This document shows, in pieces, positions 24,952-39,280 of a stretch of 64,000 nucleotides of DNA. This DNA is from Adiantum capillus-veneris. Lineage: Eukaryota > Streptophyta > Polypodiopsida > Polypodiales > Pteridaceae. Under the pieces are notes generated by a model. The model ran no database searches and was not told the origin of the DNA. It was given only the letters and a program-made list of their open reading frames with translations. A program made the position numbers and the translations under genes. The stretch is taken from NCBI GenBank assembly GCA_014529385.2, contig CM043949.1, forward strand, positions 114,519,477-114,583,476, read 5' to 3'. The first letter of the stretch is position 1. Each line of letters starts with the position of its first letter.

Positions 24952-25965
24952 ATGGCTGACAACAACACAGATGTGTTCAAGATGTTTGCTGCTGAGGACA
25001 GGTTGGATGGGGACAATTACCCTAAGTGGTCTTACATGATGCAACATGTTCTTGTGTCAAAGGGCGTCTAGAATATTGTGCAGGGCATTGATGTACATCG
25101 TGGTTCTAAGGATGTAGGCGATGTTGAGGATGTTGCAGGTCTTGCTGCTATTAGAGTTGTTTTGCCTATGGCGGCAGAACAAGCTCGTTGGGATGTAAAT
25201 TATGCGAAGGCTCATGCATTGATTACGTGTTTGTGAAGCACACCATTACTCCTCACACTCATTCATCAAAATCTGCAAAACAGGCTTGGGATTCTAGCAG
25301 GTCTTTATGCAAGCCGCAATGAGGCTAAAATTGCTTTGCTATGTAAAGAGCTGGAATCAAAGATTATTTATGCATGAGGAAGATGATATGGACACTTTCC
25401 TTGATGGTGTCAAGGATATCAATGAGTAACTTATTTCTGCAGGTGAAGTCATTTCAGACAGTTCCCTTGTACAAACTGCTCTTGATGCCTTACGAGATTC
25501 TTACCAGACTTTTTCTAGTACTTGGAGACTTATGACCCAAGGAAATCTTGAAGTTGTCAAGTTCGATGCATTATGCACATTTCTAGTGCAAGAGTCACTT
25601 TCCAAAAAACAATAGGACTAGGTAGCATGCAGTTGAATAGGCTTTTATTGCTTCTCAAAGAAAGGGTGGTAACAGCAATGCAGCGACTTCTTATGGTTCT
25701 GCTACGACAAAACTTTTGTTCCTAATACTTCTGCTGGCAACAATTTGTCTGGGAATTCTGGTGATAAAGGCAAAAAGAAGATGTGTTTCCATTATTGTAA
25801 AGCTAATGATCACTTGATCAAGCAGTGTCCTAAGTTGAAGGCCAAAGAGGCTAAGAAGAAAGAGGGTGGTTCCACTGCAAATGCTTGTTCCACTACGAAT
25901 GTAGCCATTTTTGAGTCTTTTGTGAAAGGAGATTGTGATGCTAATAAATTGCACTTCAACACTTA
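24952..25965 (+). pseudogene. gag: Ty1/copia gag
   Basis: From ATG 24952 the frame reads MADNNTDVFKMFAAEDRLDG, then NYPKWSYMMQHVLVSKGV and a TAG at about 25068. This is the DUF4219/UBN2-type opening of copia gag. Further pieces follow with stops. At 25745-25965 a zinc-knuckle reads CFHYCKANDHLIKQC, a CCHC box with three rather than two residues in the first gap. Protease and pol of this copia element do not follow; a Ty3 pol begins at 27101 instead. This suggests truncation or overwriting. Confidence 0.65.
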
Positions 25966-27100
25966 ACTTGGAGAAGTAAAAAATGCCGACAGTCTTTGTA
26001 TATGGGTTGAAAAAGCTTGGTACATCTATCACATACCTATTGAGAGATTTTTCAAAGAAGTTTGGGCCTGCTTAACAATGATCTGATTTACTTTCAAAAG
26101 AGTTTAGAAAAATTTTGTCCATCCACACAAATTAGTTGTAGAAGAAGGCAATGGAAAGACACATTTAGAATTCATTTAGCTCTATACTATTTTTTATCAA
26201 CTCATATTGAGTTTTGGTCATAATTCCTTGAAACCATTTTCTATTTGAATAACTAACATAATGTTGAGTATTTTTTTACAAAAGTATTAAAAAGCCACAA
26301 AAGTGGCTGGTTTTTTACAGGACTAGTGTTAAACGTGGCCGTCTAAGGGGAGGGCCACTTTGACACTTAATTAGATAAGGGAACGTGCCCACACGGGTAC
26401 ATCCCCCTAGTCCGTGGATATGGTGGAGAGAGGAGAATTTTTGACAAAGACCCATCAAGGGTGGTGATCAATACCAACAGAATCGCTCTTGTAGACACTG
26501 AGTCGTTGCTAAAATCCTTTCCATTTTAGAAAACCTGAAAAAAGAAATTAGGCCTTTGTTCTTCTCTTTTTCAACAAAATGTTGTCCCCACCTAAAGATA
26601 TATAAGTGTAGCACTTGAGTTCACCCGGAGGGGTATTTTATATACCAAAGAGTTACAGAATTACATGCACAAGAGGGGTTTAAAAATGGAAAACTGGAAA
26701 AAAGTTACAGGTTTATGAAGGAAGAGGGGTCCTTTAATTCATGATGAAATGTGTCTATAGAGGGGTTTTAAAATACCTCTTGAATGCACGTGCTATAGGT
26801 ATTTTTGAAAGGTGGACCCCCCCGGTTGTTGTGTATTCAAATTGAAGGTTTTTCTCCCTCAAATTTGACATGGTATTTTTTTAATAGATTTCAAGATTAT
26901 CGACAAGTTTTTTGATTGGGCGGTGACTTTTGATGTTTGAGGTCAACATCAACAATTGATTACGAATTGATGATATTGATTTAGCAAGGCTAGTCAATTT
27001 CTTTTGTGGTCCTCTTTGGTTTTACTGGGCAGCTTTTACTACAAGGTACATCTTTTCTCTTGCTAGCAAAACACGTTAAGACATAAATTCAAATATTGAT
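25966..27100. other. No gene recognised between the copia gag and the Ty3 pol
   Basis: No recognised coding frame. The stretch is AT-rich with scattered G-rich lines. It could contain LTR or leader sequence of either neighbouring element. Confidence 0.4.
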
Positions 27101-30100
27101 ATGCAACATACGTTTGATTTTGAAAACCTTGCCCCAATACTGCCTACTGCTACCCCACAGGTAGCCACTCTAATAGAGGGTGCTTGCATAGAAACGAAGC
27201 CGGATGATAGCATCAAACTGCTTGACATCCGAGAGTTTCAAGCACTCCAAATACATATGATTGTTTTAGAGTCTAATTTTGCACAATTGAATGTGAATGT
27301 TATAGAAATGAGCCACTCTAAGACTTTTGAGGTGGAATGTCCTCTTGCTGACTACCTCGATAGAGGGTTTATACAATCGAGTTCTTCACCGTACCATGGG
27401 ACTCTCCCATCTTGTTGGTGAAGAAAAAGGATGGTAGTATGCATATGTCCATAGATTACCGTGGCCTAAATGCGGTTATTGTTAAGAACAAGTACTTGTT
27501 TCTGAGAGTGGATGAGTTATTTGATAAACTCACCTATGCTTGTATCTTTATAAAGATAGATTTGTGGTCAAGGTACCTTAGAATTGCTTAAGGTTTGGAC
27601 ATTATGAGTTATTGGTTATGCCTTTTGAGTTGACCAATGTGCTGCCTACTTTCCTGATGCTTATAGACAGTGTCTTGAAACCATATTTGGGCAAGTTGGT
27701 TATCGTTTTTCTTGATGACATTCATGTGTATATTGCCTCTAAGGAAGATCATGTGCAACATCTGAAGCAAGTGTTTGAGTTGTTAATGGACAAGTAATTT
27801 ATATGCCAAGGAATCCAAGTGTGATTTTCTCAAGGAGGAAAATCATTTTTGGGACATGTAATTTCAGCTTCCGGATTCCATATGGATAAATAAATACAAA
27901 GAGACTTCCATTAGGTTTTTCCAATCTCAAAATATTAAAAAGCCTTTAAAAACATCTTAAGTGCATAAGTGAAGGGTGATTTTGGGAAATGAAACGACCC
28001 ATGACAACGAAAAGTCAAAAGACATTTTGTGTCCATATAAAAAGATGGTCAAGTGCACATTGATACATATGTGTTTTTCTTTCTAGTGTTTTCTACTCTT
28101 TAGAGTTTCCTTGCACTATATAGGTAGTGAATATATATATTTTGGAGGCATTAAATTAAAATACAAAGAGGATTCAATTAGGAGATGGCCTTCTCCCAAA
28201 AATCTAGAAGAGCTATAATTTTTCTTTTGAGTTGCAGGTTTTTATCGACAATTCTCTAAAAACTATACTCATATTGTTGTTCCGATGATAGACCAAGTGA
28301 AAGCCAAGGGGAAAACCTTCGAGTGGGAAAAAGATCAACATGAAAATTTTGACGCTCTCAAGGTTGTATTAGCTACAACTCCTATTTCAGTTATTGTGGA
28401 TCCTATGAAACCGTTTTTGTTAGAAAAGAATGCTAGTAATCATGCTATTGGAGCAATCCTTCTGCAGGATGGAAGGCTAATTGTATTTGAAGGCAAGAAG
28501 CTTGATTCTACACGTAGAAAATAATATTCCTTCCAAATAGAACTCTATGGAATAGTGTCTGCTTTGAACATTATTAGTATGGGTCTCCGCTTGAGATTGT
28601 GTTTGACCATGAAAGTCTAAAATGATTTACACAACAAATAGATTTGAAGGCTCAAAAGGCTAGGTGGGTTGAGATTCTTCAGGAGTATCATGGAAAGATT
28701 TAGAATCGTAAAGGATGATACAATGTGGTGGCTGATGCTCTTAGCCGTATTCCTGAGACCCAACAAAACTTCAAAGTAAGTTTTTGAAATCTCTAAAAGA
28801 AAAATATGAGCATGATGAAACATAATCCAAAGAGTGGAGCCATGTGAAAATGAGGGATCCTTCTCACTCCAATGCTACAGAGTGTTTCCTCCACACCGAG
28901 TTCTCCTCTTTCAAGTGATGAGTTGCAGAGATGGAAGAAGTTTTTCGCAGATGATGGGTACCTACTCCACAAGGGGAGAGTTTGTGTACTGATCGACACA
29001 AACATTCAATGCCCAATTCTATATGAATGTCATGACAATCCTACTATAGGGAACCGAGGAATAAAAAAAACTTATACACTCATACAACAACAATTTTATG
29101 GGCCAAGTTTATACGAGTATGTTCAAGACTATGTTTTGCATTACAAAAAATATCAAGTTTATAAATTGGAGCGCCTGAAAGCAGGAGGTCTCTTGTATCC
29201 ATCGGAGATTCCCAATGGTAAATGGAAAATTATCTCTATGGATTCATTGTGGATCTACGAACCATTGTACAAGGTCATAACTCGGTATGGGTGGTAGTAG
29301 ATTGGTTGACTCAACTTTGCAAATTGATTCCAAAGAAGTTCACAATTGAGACTCGAGAGTTAGCTAAGTTATTTCTTGACAATCTATATAGGTTGTACCG
29401 ATTTGTCCAACAATATTGTGAGTGTTCGTGATCCCAAGTTTAACAATCAGTTCTAGAGGGCTGTATTTAAACAATTGGTTACATAATTCAACATTAGTAC
29501 TACAATTATCTACAAATGGATGGTCAAACTCAATGTGTTAATCAAGTGCTAGAGGATATGCTAAAAATGGATGGCTAGATTTAATGTGTTAATCACATGC
29601 TAGAGGATATGCTAAGAGCATACATTAGTAAAAGGCAATCAGATTGGAAAGATTATCTCCCTGTTTTCTTACAATACTGCCAAGCATCTGGTTTTATGCC
29701 TTTCATGCTTATGTACGGGTTTCAACCTAGATCACCAGTTATGGTGTGGTTGGCAACCAAGAAACTTCAGTGGATCAAGGATTTTCTCCAAGACCACATG
29801 GATATGCTGAAACTTGCTTGTCAAAGTTTTCGACAAGCACAATCAATACACAAAAAGTATGCTGATGAGAAAATTCAGGAAGAAAACTTTATGGAAGGGG
29901 AAGAGGTATTTTTATGTGGACCAAGCATTCAAAAAGTCTAAAAACTGGTCCAACACCTAAATTATCTCCGAGATATTATGGGCCTTTTAAAATACTCAAG
30001 CAAGTGGGAGATATGGTTTGCAAACTCTCTTTACCTACGCAATCTTACAATCATCCTGTATTTCATGTAAGTGGTGTATGTAAACGTTTGCATAGGGATG

Positions 30101-30330
30101 GCAATGTCATTGACCAATAGATTTTAGTTATTTTTATTGAACCTCCATCTCAGTCGCGTACACTTGAGCACGTTTTGGACTATCGTGATCTACATACGTG
30201 TCATCATGTGCATCGACAAGTGGAAAGAAAGACCTAAGGAGGGTGCCACTTGGGAAAACATTAGTGTTCTTAAGAATAAATTTTCCACTTTTGTTTTCAA
30301 GGACGAAAACTCTTCTCTAAGGGGGGAGTA
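27101..30330 (+). pseudogene. Ty3/gypsy pol (RT, RNase H, integrase, chromodomain), decayed
   Basis: Domain order on + is: RT N-terminus (DYLDRGFIQSSSSPY, then LLVKKKDGSMHMSIDYRGLN) at 27101-27500; RT palm with IVFLDDIHVYI (the YxDD box reads FLDD) at 27612-27797; RNase H (FLLEKNASNHAIGAILLQD) at 28285-28524; integrase zinc module (LYECHDNPTIGNRGIKKTY then a broken cysteine pair) at 28872-29297; DDE core pieces at 29222-29941; and a C-terminal SPRYYGPFKILKQVGD with a chromodomain-like KWKERPKEGATWE. Many stops and an AT-rich insertion at about 27860-28230 break it. Confidence 0.75.
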
Positions 30331-30331
30331 A

Positions 30332-30820
30332 TGTCAGGTCAAGGAGCAGAGGCCACGGGCCAGTCTGAACCGAGCTTGGGGGTTTGCCTATATAAGGGAC
30401 TAGAGGCTGGGAGGTGAGACAAGATACATACTTCATGGTCTCATATCCAAAATCTTACGGTGACTATGTAGCACACTGTCATGTGATTTCCATGTGAGTT
30501 GTATGAGGTGTATAAGCTTCGAAATGAGTTTTACAAAGTGCCAAATGTCTCTCCTTTCTTCATGGGTAGACCCCCTTTGTATGGGTTGATTTGGGGACAA
30601 CTTGGATCCATGTGTATTGTACTACATCCCTTGTACTACACCTTAGATGCTCTTGCCACGTCTACTTAAGTAGCCTACTCTTGTCCACACTTTTCTATTT
30701 ATTTTTATAGCACAACTCACAATTGTGAGTGAATTATATTAATCAACCCAAATAGTTACAAGGTCTTCTCATGCTCGTGTTGAGCCATGACATCATCCAG
30801 GGCCCCAAGTTACATTGGCT
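30332..30820 (+). repeat. 3' LTR of the Ty3 element
   Basis: A purine tract (CTAAGGGGGGAGTAA, ending about 30331) is followed by TGTCAGGTCAAGG. A TATA-like TATATAAGGG occurs at about 30390. The end of the LTR is not certain. Confidence 0.6.
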
Positions 30821-30934
30821 AACAGGGCAGCTAGCCCAACCAACTTATCCATGATACATGAGGTTCATTATCATGTTCTTCTAAGGACTATCATGTTCTT
30901 CTGAGAACTTTTAATAGCCAAGCCGGTTCCTTGT

Positions 30935-31411
30935 CTACCATACATTATGTAGGAAGAAGTACCTGACGATTTGAGTGCTGATGAGGATGGCAGGACCACT
31001 TGAAATTCTTCCTCCAAGGAAAATTTTAGTCTTGTAAAACCCAATTTTACATGTTCTTTGGACCCACTTGCATATCTTCCCTGCGAGGCCTTTGATAGTT
31101 GGGCAATCCATGAAGAGGTGGAACAGATCTTCACTAGCCAACCTGCACCCCAAGCATCGATCTGACCCAATCCCTCTTTCCTGAATCATCACCCTCATCA
31201 AAAGATCACCCCAAATTACCTTCCATAAGAATACCTTCATGTGCTGCGGAATCTTTGGCTTCCAAATGTTCTCCATTACTTGCTCCCACCTTTCCTCCGG
31301 CCATTGTCTTTTCCATACCTTGTTAAGGGGGTTAGACCAAATCTTCTTATGCATCATTGTATGGTAGATGTCTTTAGGATGGGGTTGCCATAAGAGCCTA
31401 CTCTTGTACAC
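30935..31411 (-). pseudogene. Non-LTR retrotransposon (LINE) zf-RVT fragment
   Basis: A 158-codon frame reads ENIWKPKIPQHMKVFLWKV, then GDLLMRVMIQERGIGSDRC and EDLFHLFMDCPTIKGLA. This is the zinc-binding region (zf-RVT) that follows the reverse transcriptase in plant LINEs: a CxxC-like site, an H and an FxDCP motif. The reverse transcriptase itself is not found upstream on the minus strand, so this is a 5'-truncated copy, as is normal for LINEs. Confidence 0.7.
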
Positions 31412-32483
<1,072 letters not shown>

Positions 32484-33387
32484 GGGTAAAGGGGCCAATA
32501 GCGTGTCGGGTACCAATAGAGGGACAAAAGTTAAGTGCACACAAAGGCCACATGTGGAAAAAAGAGATACCAGAACATGGATCTTTTATTAATGTGGCAA
32601 AATGCCCATTTCAAATACATGTAGCTGCCCTGTATTGGGTCACGCTCGCCACCGAAAAGATCATTACAAAGTTTTCAGTGCGACTCCAATCATCTCTGTG
32701 ATCCACCACACTGTCTTCTCATATCAGCAACCTGTGATCTTCATCATAGTAAAGACATGGTCTTTTAATGCCCTCCACCTGCAAAGAGAACAGATCTTCA
32801 GCAAACCAAAACAACACCCACCAACTATTCAAATCTAGTGCAAACATTTAGAAAGAGATTTCACTGAGTCACAGAGCTACGCATCACCAAATTACCTAAA
32901 AACACAGATTCAAACACGCTTCAGCCTCTACCCTGGTCCCTCACTTCTCTAGATAAAACCCAGACAAAACATGCAAATGTGTACAATTTGCTCACAACAC
33001 TTTCTATCACCCATACCTTGGCTGAATGAAAACCAGTAGAACCAACCATTCAAGAGCAGCTCAATGAAATCAGCAAGCCCAAATCCACAACTCTTTGAAC
33101 ACTGACAAAATCGGTTATTCAAGAACAGCTCATTGAAACCAGTAAGTCCACATCCATAGCTCCATGAATTGTGAAGTCTGCCAACCATTCACCAACCTTG
33201 CCCACAAGACACAACCTTTCCAAAACACGGCAACTATCAACCCGCAAAAGCGCCTCAAAAGCAGTCTAGCACAACAAAGAAGTTTCAACAATAAGGAATG
33301 CCACATCAAATTCAATGGCACAATCTACTCCATGTGAGTCATGTCTTTTAGAAAGACATCCCACCCTAAGGTCTACTCTGTACCTCC

Positions 33388-33625
33388 TTGTTGCTACACA
33401 AACATGGTGGCCGCGTCTATTGCTGCGGGCAAGTACATGTAGTGCCCATTTTTATGTGCAAACTGCCTTGCAAGAAACCTCCCTTCATTACCCCCAAATC
33501 AACTACATCTTCCACTCCTGCACAAAGTTTGGATAGTCGAGAAAGCAGCCCACCAAAGGCCACTCCAAAGAGAAAGTTCTCAGTTAAGGAGTATTCACAC
33601 CTCCTCGAAAGCAAACAGGAATAGG
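33388..33625 (+). other. Possible 5' exon of the pogo-type transposase gene
   Basis: A 78-codon frame is rich in Pro, Ser, Lys and ends at KRKFSVKEYSHLLESKQE. GTAAG follows the stop codon immediately, and an AG acceptor lies at about 33884-33886 before the next coding block. The exon assignment is tentative. Confidence 0.3.
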
Positions 33626-33868
33626 TAAGAAAGTACAGTTTTAATTGCCTTGCTTACAAATATCATCTTTTTCATATCAAGATACCAGAATCCACATCAA
33701 ACAGCTTACTATTTCTATGTGTTCACATCAAATGAGTAGCTGCTTCTCTGTGTAGACACTATGGCAAAGAGAAAACAAAATTCATCATTTACGCCACCTC
33801 CAAAGCATACAAGAAAATGATATATATTACAAATTCACAAGCTGTTGTAAACATTCACAACAAGTAAT

Positions 33869-36226
33869 TTGTTCCTTTTACGTGTAGGAATTACAGGAAA
33901 GAGAAAGCAGAGAGTCTTGTCTCCCCAACATGCAAGATGTAGAAAATATCGGAGACTAAACTCATCACTTTTGTGTCCTTCAACGTCCTCTTCAAGGGAG
34001 CTTGTGGGCATGGTCAGAGTGGGGACAAGAGCTTCATCCACTAAACCCTGTTCAAGAAAAGGGCAGACCATCATTAAACCTCCACTTGCTCTCATGGCAA
34101 GGCCTACGTTTCCAAAGTCCAAGATGGTTACAATCAACACAGGACCAACGATACCTCAGCCCATTGACGACTCGCTGAATGCTGCAACTAAACCAAAGAG
34201 GCGTAATCAACTCACTTGGACCGAGCAAGACATGGAAAAGGCTCTTCAAGCAAGGGAAAATGGCCTATCTCTACACAAATGCTCTCTCCAATTTGGCATG
34301 AGTAGAACTGCCATATCTAATTGGGAAGAAGGGAGGACGCAGACTAAGAAGAAAGGGCCCCCCACTCAACTTTCAAGAGAGGAAGAGGACGCTTTAATTC
34401 AATGGATATACTTAAAATGCGAGTCGGGACACGGCGTTTCAATTCTGATGTCAAGCTCAAAGTAGCCGAAATATGTCAAACTAGGCACACTTTATTTTCA
34501 AATGGGATTCCAGGAAAAAGTTGGTGGGACAGTTTTCGCAAACGACATCCAAAACTGGTCTTTCGAGTTTCAGAGGGACTGGACCAGTCAAGGGCAACAC
34601 GCTTCAAACCTGAATAGTTAAAAGCCTTCACGACAACCTTTAGAAATTGTATGATGAGCACAAGTATCCACCAACAAATATATGGAATGCAGATGAGATA
34701 GGTTTTCAAGGCTCAAGGGATAAAGGAATGAAGGTCTTGGAAAAGAAAGGCGCAAAAGTCGTTTATGGAGTTACATGCGACTCCAGAGAATGGATGACAA
34801 TCTTGTGTTGTGTTAATGCTGCAGGTCAATCAATTCCTTCTTATTACATTTTCGAAGGAAGTAGAATCACAAGAAACTACATTGAAAACTGCGAAGAAGG
34901 TGTTGCAATGGCCATGCAAAAGAAGGCTTGGATGACTGGTGAGTTATTTCAAGCATAGCTAGAACACTTTGAGAATGCAATAACTCAAAAGATAGGAAAA
35001 ACCAGCAGACATCTTCTAGTTCTTGATGGACACGGGAGTCATATTTCTTTAGAAGTTGTCACTAAAGCTTATGAAGCAGGGATAGACATACTTACATTGC
35101 CAGCCCACACATCACACAAGTTGCAGCCTTTGGACGTTTCTGTCTTCAAGTCACTAAAAGTACAATTTCAAAAAGAACGTGACATATGGTAGCAGAAGAC
35201 ATCTCCAAGACAAGCAAGCAAATCAGAGTTGGCTTCAATAGTTGCAAATGCCATTTCCTCTTCTTTCACGGAGTCAAACATCCAAGCCGGTTTCCGCACC
35301 ACAAGCATATGGCCCCTAAACCCTTCTGTTGTTGTTTTTGAAAGTATGCCATGTACTTACATCAACTTGAGTGATGATCCAACTTTGACAATTGGAGCAA
35401 ACATTTCTCAAGTACCATCAACTCCATTACACAATGATATTGAGGATGAGGCCATCAATGCTTTAAATGACATCGAAACTCAGTTTGAGGACAGTTTATA
35501 TGCAGCGCAAGATAATCTCACAACTCCACTTCAAGACAACATCTCTCCAACTCAGGAGTATGTGGAAAACACAGTTTCTTATAGACAGTTGTTGGAAGAA
35601 GATGAGGAATGTTTTGGAGATCGATCAACATGTTTGGGAGCTATCAGGCAGCAAATCAAGCAGAAGGTTCAAAGACAGTGCAAAATTCAGTCATTTGTCA
35701 ACCCTTCCTGCAAAGAAGTAGTCAGCAGCATATAAACCAATGTGCAGATGAAAATTCCCCACCCATACTACCCACTCAACAAGCCCACTCCGAGGAAACA
35801 AATCGTGTCATTAATCTCTTGCGAATACCAACAATAGAAGTATGCATCAAGCAAGTCAACCTTGAAGCATTTATAGACTATACAAATAGCTTAATTCTCA
35901 CTTCGACACAGTATATTGAAATCATGAAGGCCAAGACTGCAAAAAAGGAGGAGGTAGCTCATTCAAAGGAGGAGAAAAGATTGGAGAAGGAAAGGAAGAG
36001 AAAGCAAGCACTAGCAGACAAGGAAGCAGCACAACAAAAGAGGTTAGAAGCTCAAAAAGCAAAATTGTCAAGGAGAGCATGGGAGATACAACAACAACAA
36101 TTTGAGGATCGATTACACTCAGTTTTATGGGAGGGACGATCCTTGCAAGGGCTTGTGTGTAGGCCACTCCACACCGATACCCCATTCCATGCACTTGCGC
36201 GACGCCATCGTATGGCTAAGATGTGA
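33869..36226 (+). pseudogene. Pogo-like (DDE_1 superfamily) transposase
   Basis: N-terminal sequence contains a pipsqueak-type HTH at about 34212-34344 (TWTEQDMEKALQARENG, CSLQFGMSRTAISNWEEG). A CENP-B-like second HTH follows at 34402-34617 (GIPGKSWWDSFRKRHP). The catalytic core then gives the three acidic residues in order: NADEIGF (34691), VLDGHGSH (35025) and LQPLDVSV (35133), the DDD pattern of pogo/Tigger. The C-terminus is Lys/Glu/Ala-rich coiled coil. In-frame stops occur at 34615-34617, 34956-34958 and 35190-35192. Some relatives have been domesticated, but the stops argue against that here. Confidence 0.8.
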
Positions 36227-38160
36227 CGGGCTCGTCGATTGTCGCAACAACAGTGAACCCTTTTTTATTGTTTTTGGTCATCTAGAAAGTACTCGGCACT
36301 ACCATCATGCTGTAATGCATACGTAATGCAATTTTGATTGTTTTGGCCAAGCTACTTAATAGAAAGAATGTAAAGGCATTTATTAACTTTTACTCCATCT
36401 TTTTATCTACTTGTATTTGTAGGAGGACTGATGCAGATATACCCCTCGCGACATGTGTGAAATCTTGTGAGATGATAGTGTCTTTCATTTCTTGCATTTT
36501 ATCCACCTTCTGTTCTATTGTGTGAAGTGTAGATAAGAAAAATAAACTATGATGCTAGAACTTGGACATTTAGTTTTCTCATCTTACCACATAGATTAGC
36601 ATTAATCATCTACCTTAGAACCACATGAAATGCTTATCTAGCCTATTGCATAACAATTGACTAGTCTCATTCAAGACAGCAATCAGCCAAACATACTAAG
36701 CATAATAACTTCTTCGGATTGCTGAGTGAGTTCATAAAGAACTCACTTGCAACAATCATCACATGTAAGGACATCGGGGCTTGCAAATCCGGGCAACACC
36801 CTTATCACAAGGTTGCAACCACAAAAACAAGAAACATTAGACTCATGGACAAAAGTTGAATATGATTAATCTTAATCGAGAACCATTAAACTCAGAAATG
36901 CACGCCATCTTCTCAGTGGACATACCCGTAGATGGACCAAAAATGGCAGCTTCATGAGCAGGTTGTAGTTGTGCCTCTCTCTTTGCCTACATCATTGAAA
37001 ATGACAGAATAATACATTGCATCCATTTTGGCAACTCACAGACAATTCCATGATCAACATTCACTCACTTGACAAAGGTGCAGTTAAAAGAGCCACAAAG
37101 GCTGCTGCCCATGCTGAGCTTGCAAGCAACTCATCAAAAGACTTGCAGCTTATGCATAAGGTAGAGCACATTAGATCTTTTTAAAGGTCTATGCCTATAT
37201 GATGCAAGCATAACGTTGTGCTGATTTTTCAGCTAGGAGAATCGATTCGTCCAATGAAAGAGGACTTTATCATGGTTCACTTGCAGCATGCCTGCACCCA
37301 TTGCTGCAGCTTCATTCTATCAGGTTGTCGATGGACATGCAGACAATGCAAGAACTTCCAGCTTTGTGAGCGGTAACCATCTCAAAGCTTTTGAAGGTGT
37401 TCTCATGTATTCTGGGAACAAGAAGTGACACTAATAGAGCTTTTAGGAATCTAGCCTCTTTGATGGTTGTTCATAGGTGGAACTGACACAGTTAAGAGGA
37501 GGAGAGCTCTCTCTTAATCACGAGCTGGTTACCTCTTCAATGATATTGAGTCGTCCGGAAAACAACCCTACATCAGAGGCGTATGCAAGCAATACCACTT
37601 TCAGAGAAGAAACCATACTGGCTTACGGATACACACCACCCAGCTAGTAAGCGCTGCAAGAGAGACTCAGAGGTAATGGAGAGCTCGAGTACATGAGGAG
37701 AGTCCAGCAGTCGATACAAGCAACAAGCCCATGCACGCACTTTGTTGTGGGGGGGTGTACACAGTCCCCTCGTGTACCACCTTCCAGTGTACAAAGTCCC
37801 CTCGTGGTTCCCTGCAATAACACATGAGCCGAGTGGGATAAGCGGCATCCAGATGGGGGTACGCCATTGGTTCTTCATGGGGTATCCAATGGAAAACGGG
37901 TGGTAGCCCCCTGTCCTTGTATTGGGCAGTTATCACACTCACTAGTCACCACCTTTCGGCACTTCCAATGCGGACTATTATCACCTCATGCAACCCCATT
38001 TCTTTAACACATGAATTCAAAAAACCTTAATTTATCCCACCTACCCTCAGAAAAAAGCCACCAGCATACCTTCACATGCAGATTGACACCTAGCGACCCT
38101 GGCCAATACCCCAAGTCCCCAAAATTTTGAAATTTCCCACCCTAAACTGCCTTCACTCCT
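36227..38160. other. Non-coding interior of the pogo-type element
   Basis: No recognised domain on either strand. A pair of similar 20-mers (GTGTACACAGTCCCCTCGTG and GTGTACAAAGTCCCCTCGTG) lies near 37746 and 37787. Short frames exist but are not supported. Confidence 0.4.
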
Positions 38161-38191
38161 TAGGTGGCACTCTTTTGGCCCCTTTACCCTA

Positions 38192-39117
38192 GTAGGAAGA
38201 GAGGGGTTTCTTTCGAGTACAAGCTATTGACCTATGCACAAGTGGCTGAGCAGTGAGGCGCCCTGCGCTCTCTAAAATTAGAGACACACTGGGAGGTCCT
38301 ATGGGAAGGTTCTTTAACACCCCGCCGCTACGGACAAGTGTTCCCATGCGTATTGCGCTTAACGCTGGCATAGGACACCTGCCAGTGAGGGCCTAAGACA
38401 AGAATTCGGTGGTTAAAGGACACAAAAAAGTCGTCCTCACAGGGCTCTTCAGTGCCTTCATTTGCCATATATGATATGGCCTTGTAGTGGTCACTTTTTA
38501 ACTGGGTGGGTACCTATGACTGAGAGATAAAACTGTCCAGCTGAGCTGCCAGCTCAGCGCAGTGCCCTGAGGGAATGTTGCCACGTAGGGCAGCATCCGT
38601 GCAGCTGTCTACGTCGAGCGTGAATGCGAAAGGCGGGGGCCTACGTCGGGGTGACGTCATGTCCACGAGCTCACTGTCCGTCCGGAGGCCAGTGCTTGTC
38701 TGCTCCTTTAGGGGCCCGCCCACTGCATCATTTTGAATTTCATTTTTATACCCGCGGCCTTAGATCTGCCACTTAAATAATGCAGCTAAAATGATGAGAA
38801 ATATTATTCGAAAATACTATATTTTTGGTTTGTCTATGGATCCTTTGATTTTATGGTGTAATTTTCAGCTCAGTTTCCACCGTGCTGACTCTCTCTCTCT
38901 CTCTCTGTCGCTCTCTCTCTCTAGGGGGACACGCACATTCCTCTGTCTAGACACAGTCTCTCTCTCTTTCTCTCTCTCTCTCTCATTCCACCATGCACAG
39001 TAAGAAGCTGCAGCGCCCTTTCTTTTCACCCGCATAGCCATCACTCTCTCTCTCTCTCTCTCTGAGTCTTTTTCTCTTCTCAATCTTTGTTTCTAGTTCT
39101 GAGCTGCACCTGCACGA

Positions 39118-39165
<48 letters not shown>

Positions 39166-39280
39166 CTGCCCCCCTTCCCCTTATCCTTAATCTAAGCTAA
39201 TTATTAAGGTTGTATCACTCTATTAATCCTATGCTTAAACCTTAGAATTAAGAACCCTTAATTAGGGCTTGCTCCAAAGC
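38192..39280 (+). promoter_or_regulatory. Upstream region and 5' leader of the ALOG gene
   Basis: The stretch has no competing gene. CT tracts occur at about 38889-38926, 38960-38984, 39043-39063 and 39120-39164, followed by AT-rich sequence up to the start codon. Polypyrimidine leaders are common in plant developmental genes, and GAGA-type repeats can be bound by BPC factors; that role here is inference. The pogo-type element ends 1.09 kb upstream of the ATG. No TATA box is clear. Confidence 0.4.

Larger units (their letters stand above)
32484..38189 (+). mobile_element. Pogo/Tc1-mariner-type DNA transposon with TIRs and TA flanks
   Basis: The left end reads GGGTAAAGGGGCCAATAGCG and the right end, on the other strand, GGGTAAAGGGGCCAAAAGAG. 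These are imperfect inverted repeats of about 23-26 bp. Both are flanked by TA (32482-32483 and 38190-38191), the target duplication of this superfamily. A pogo-like transposase gene lies inside (33869-36226). The left TIR is adjacent to the (GA)n tract region. Size, termini and content agree, so this is probably one full-length but mutated element. Confidence 0.75.

Noticed and set aside
37573-37942. Two overlapping minus-strand frames near 37.6-37.9 kb
   Set aside because: No domain, and low-complexity wording within the non-coding interior of the pogo-type element.
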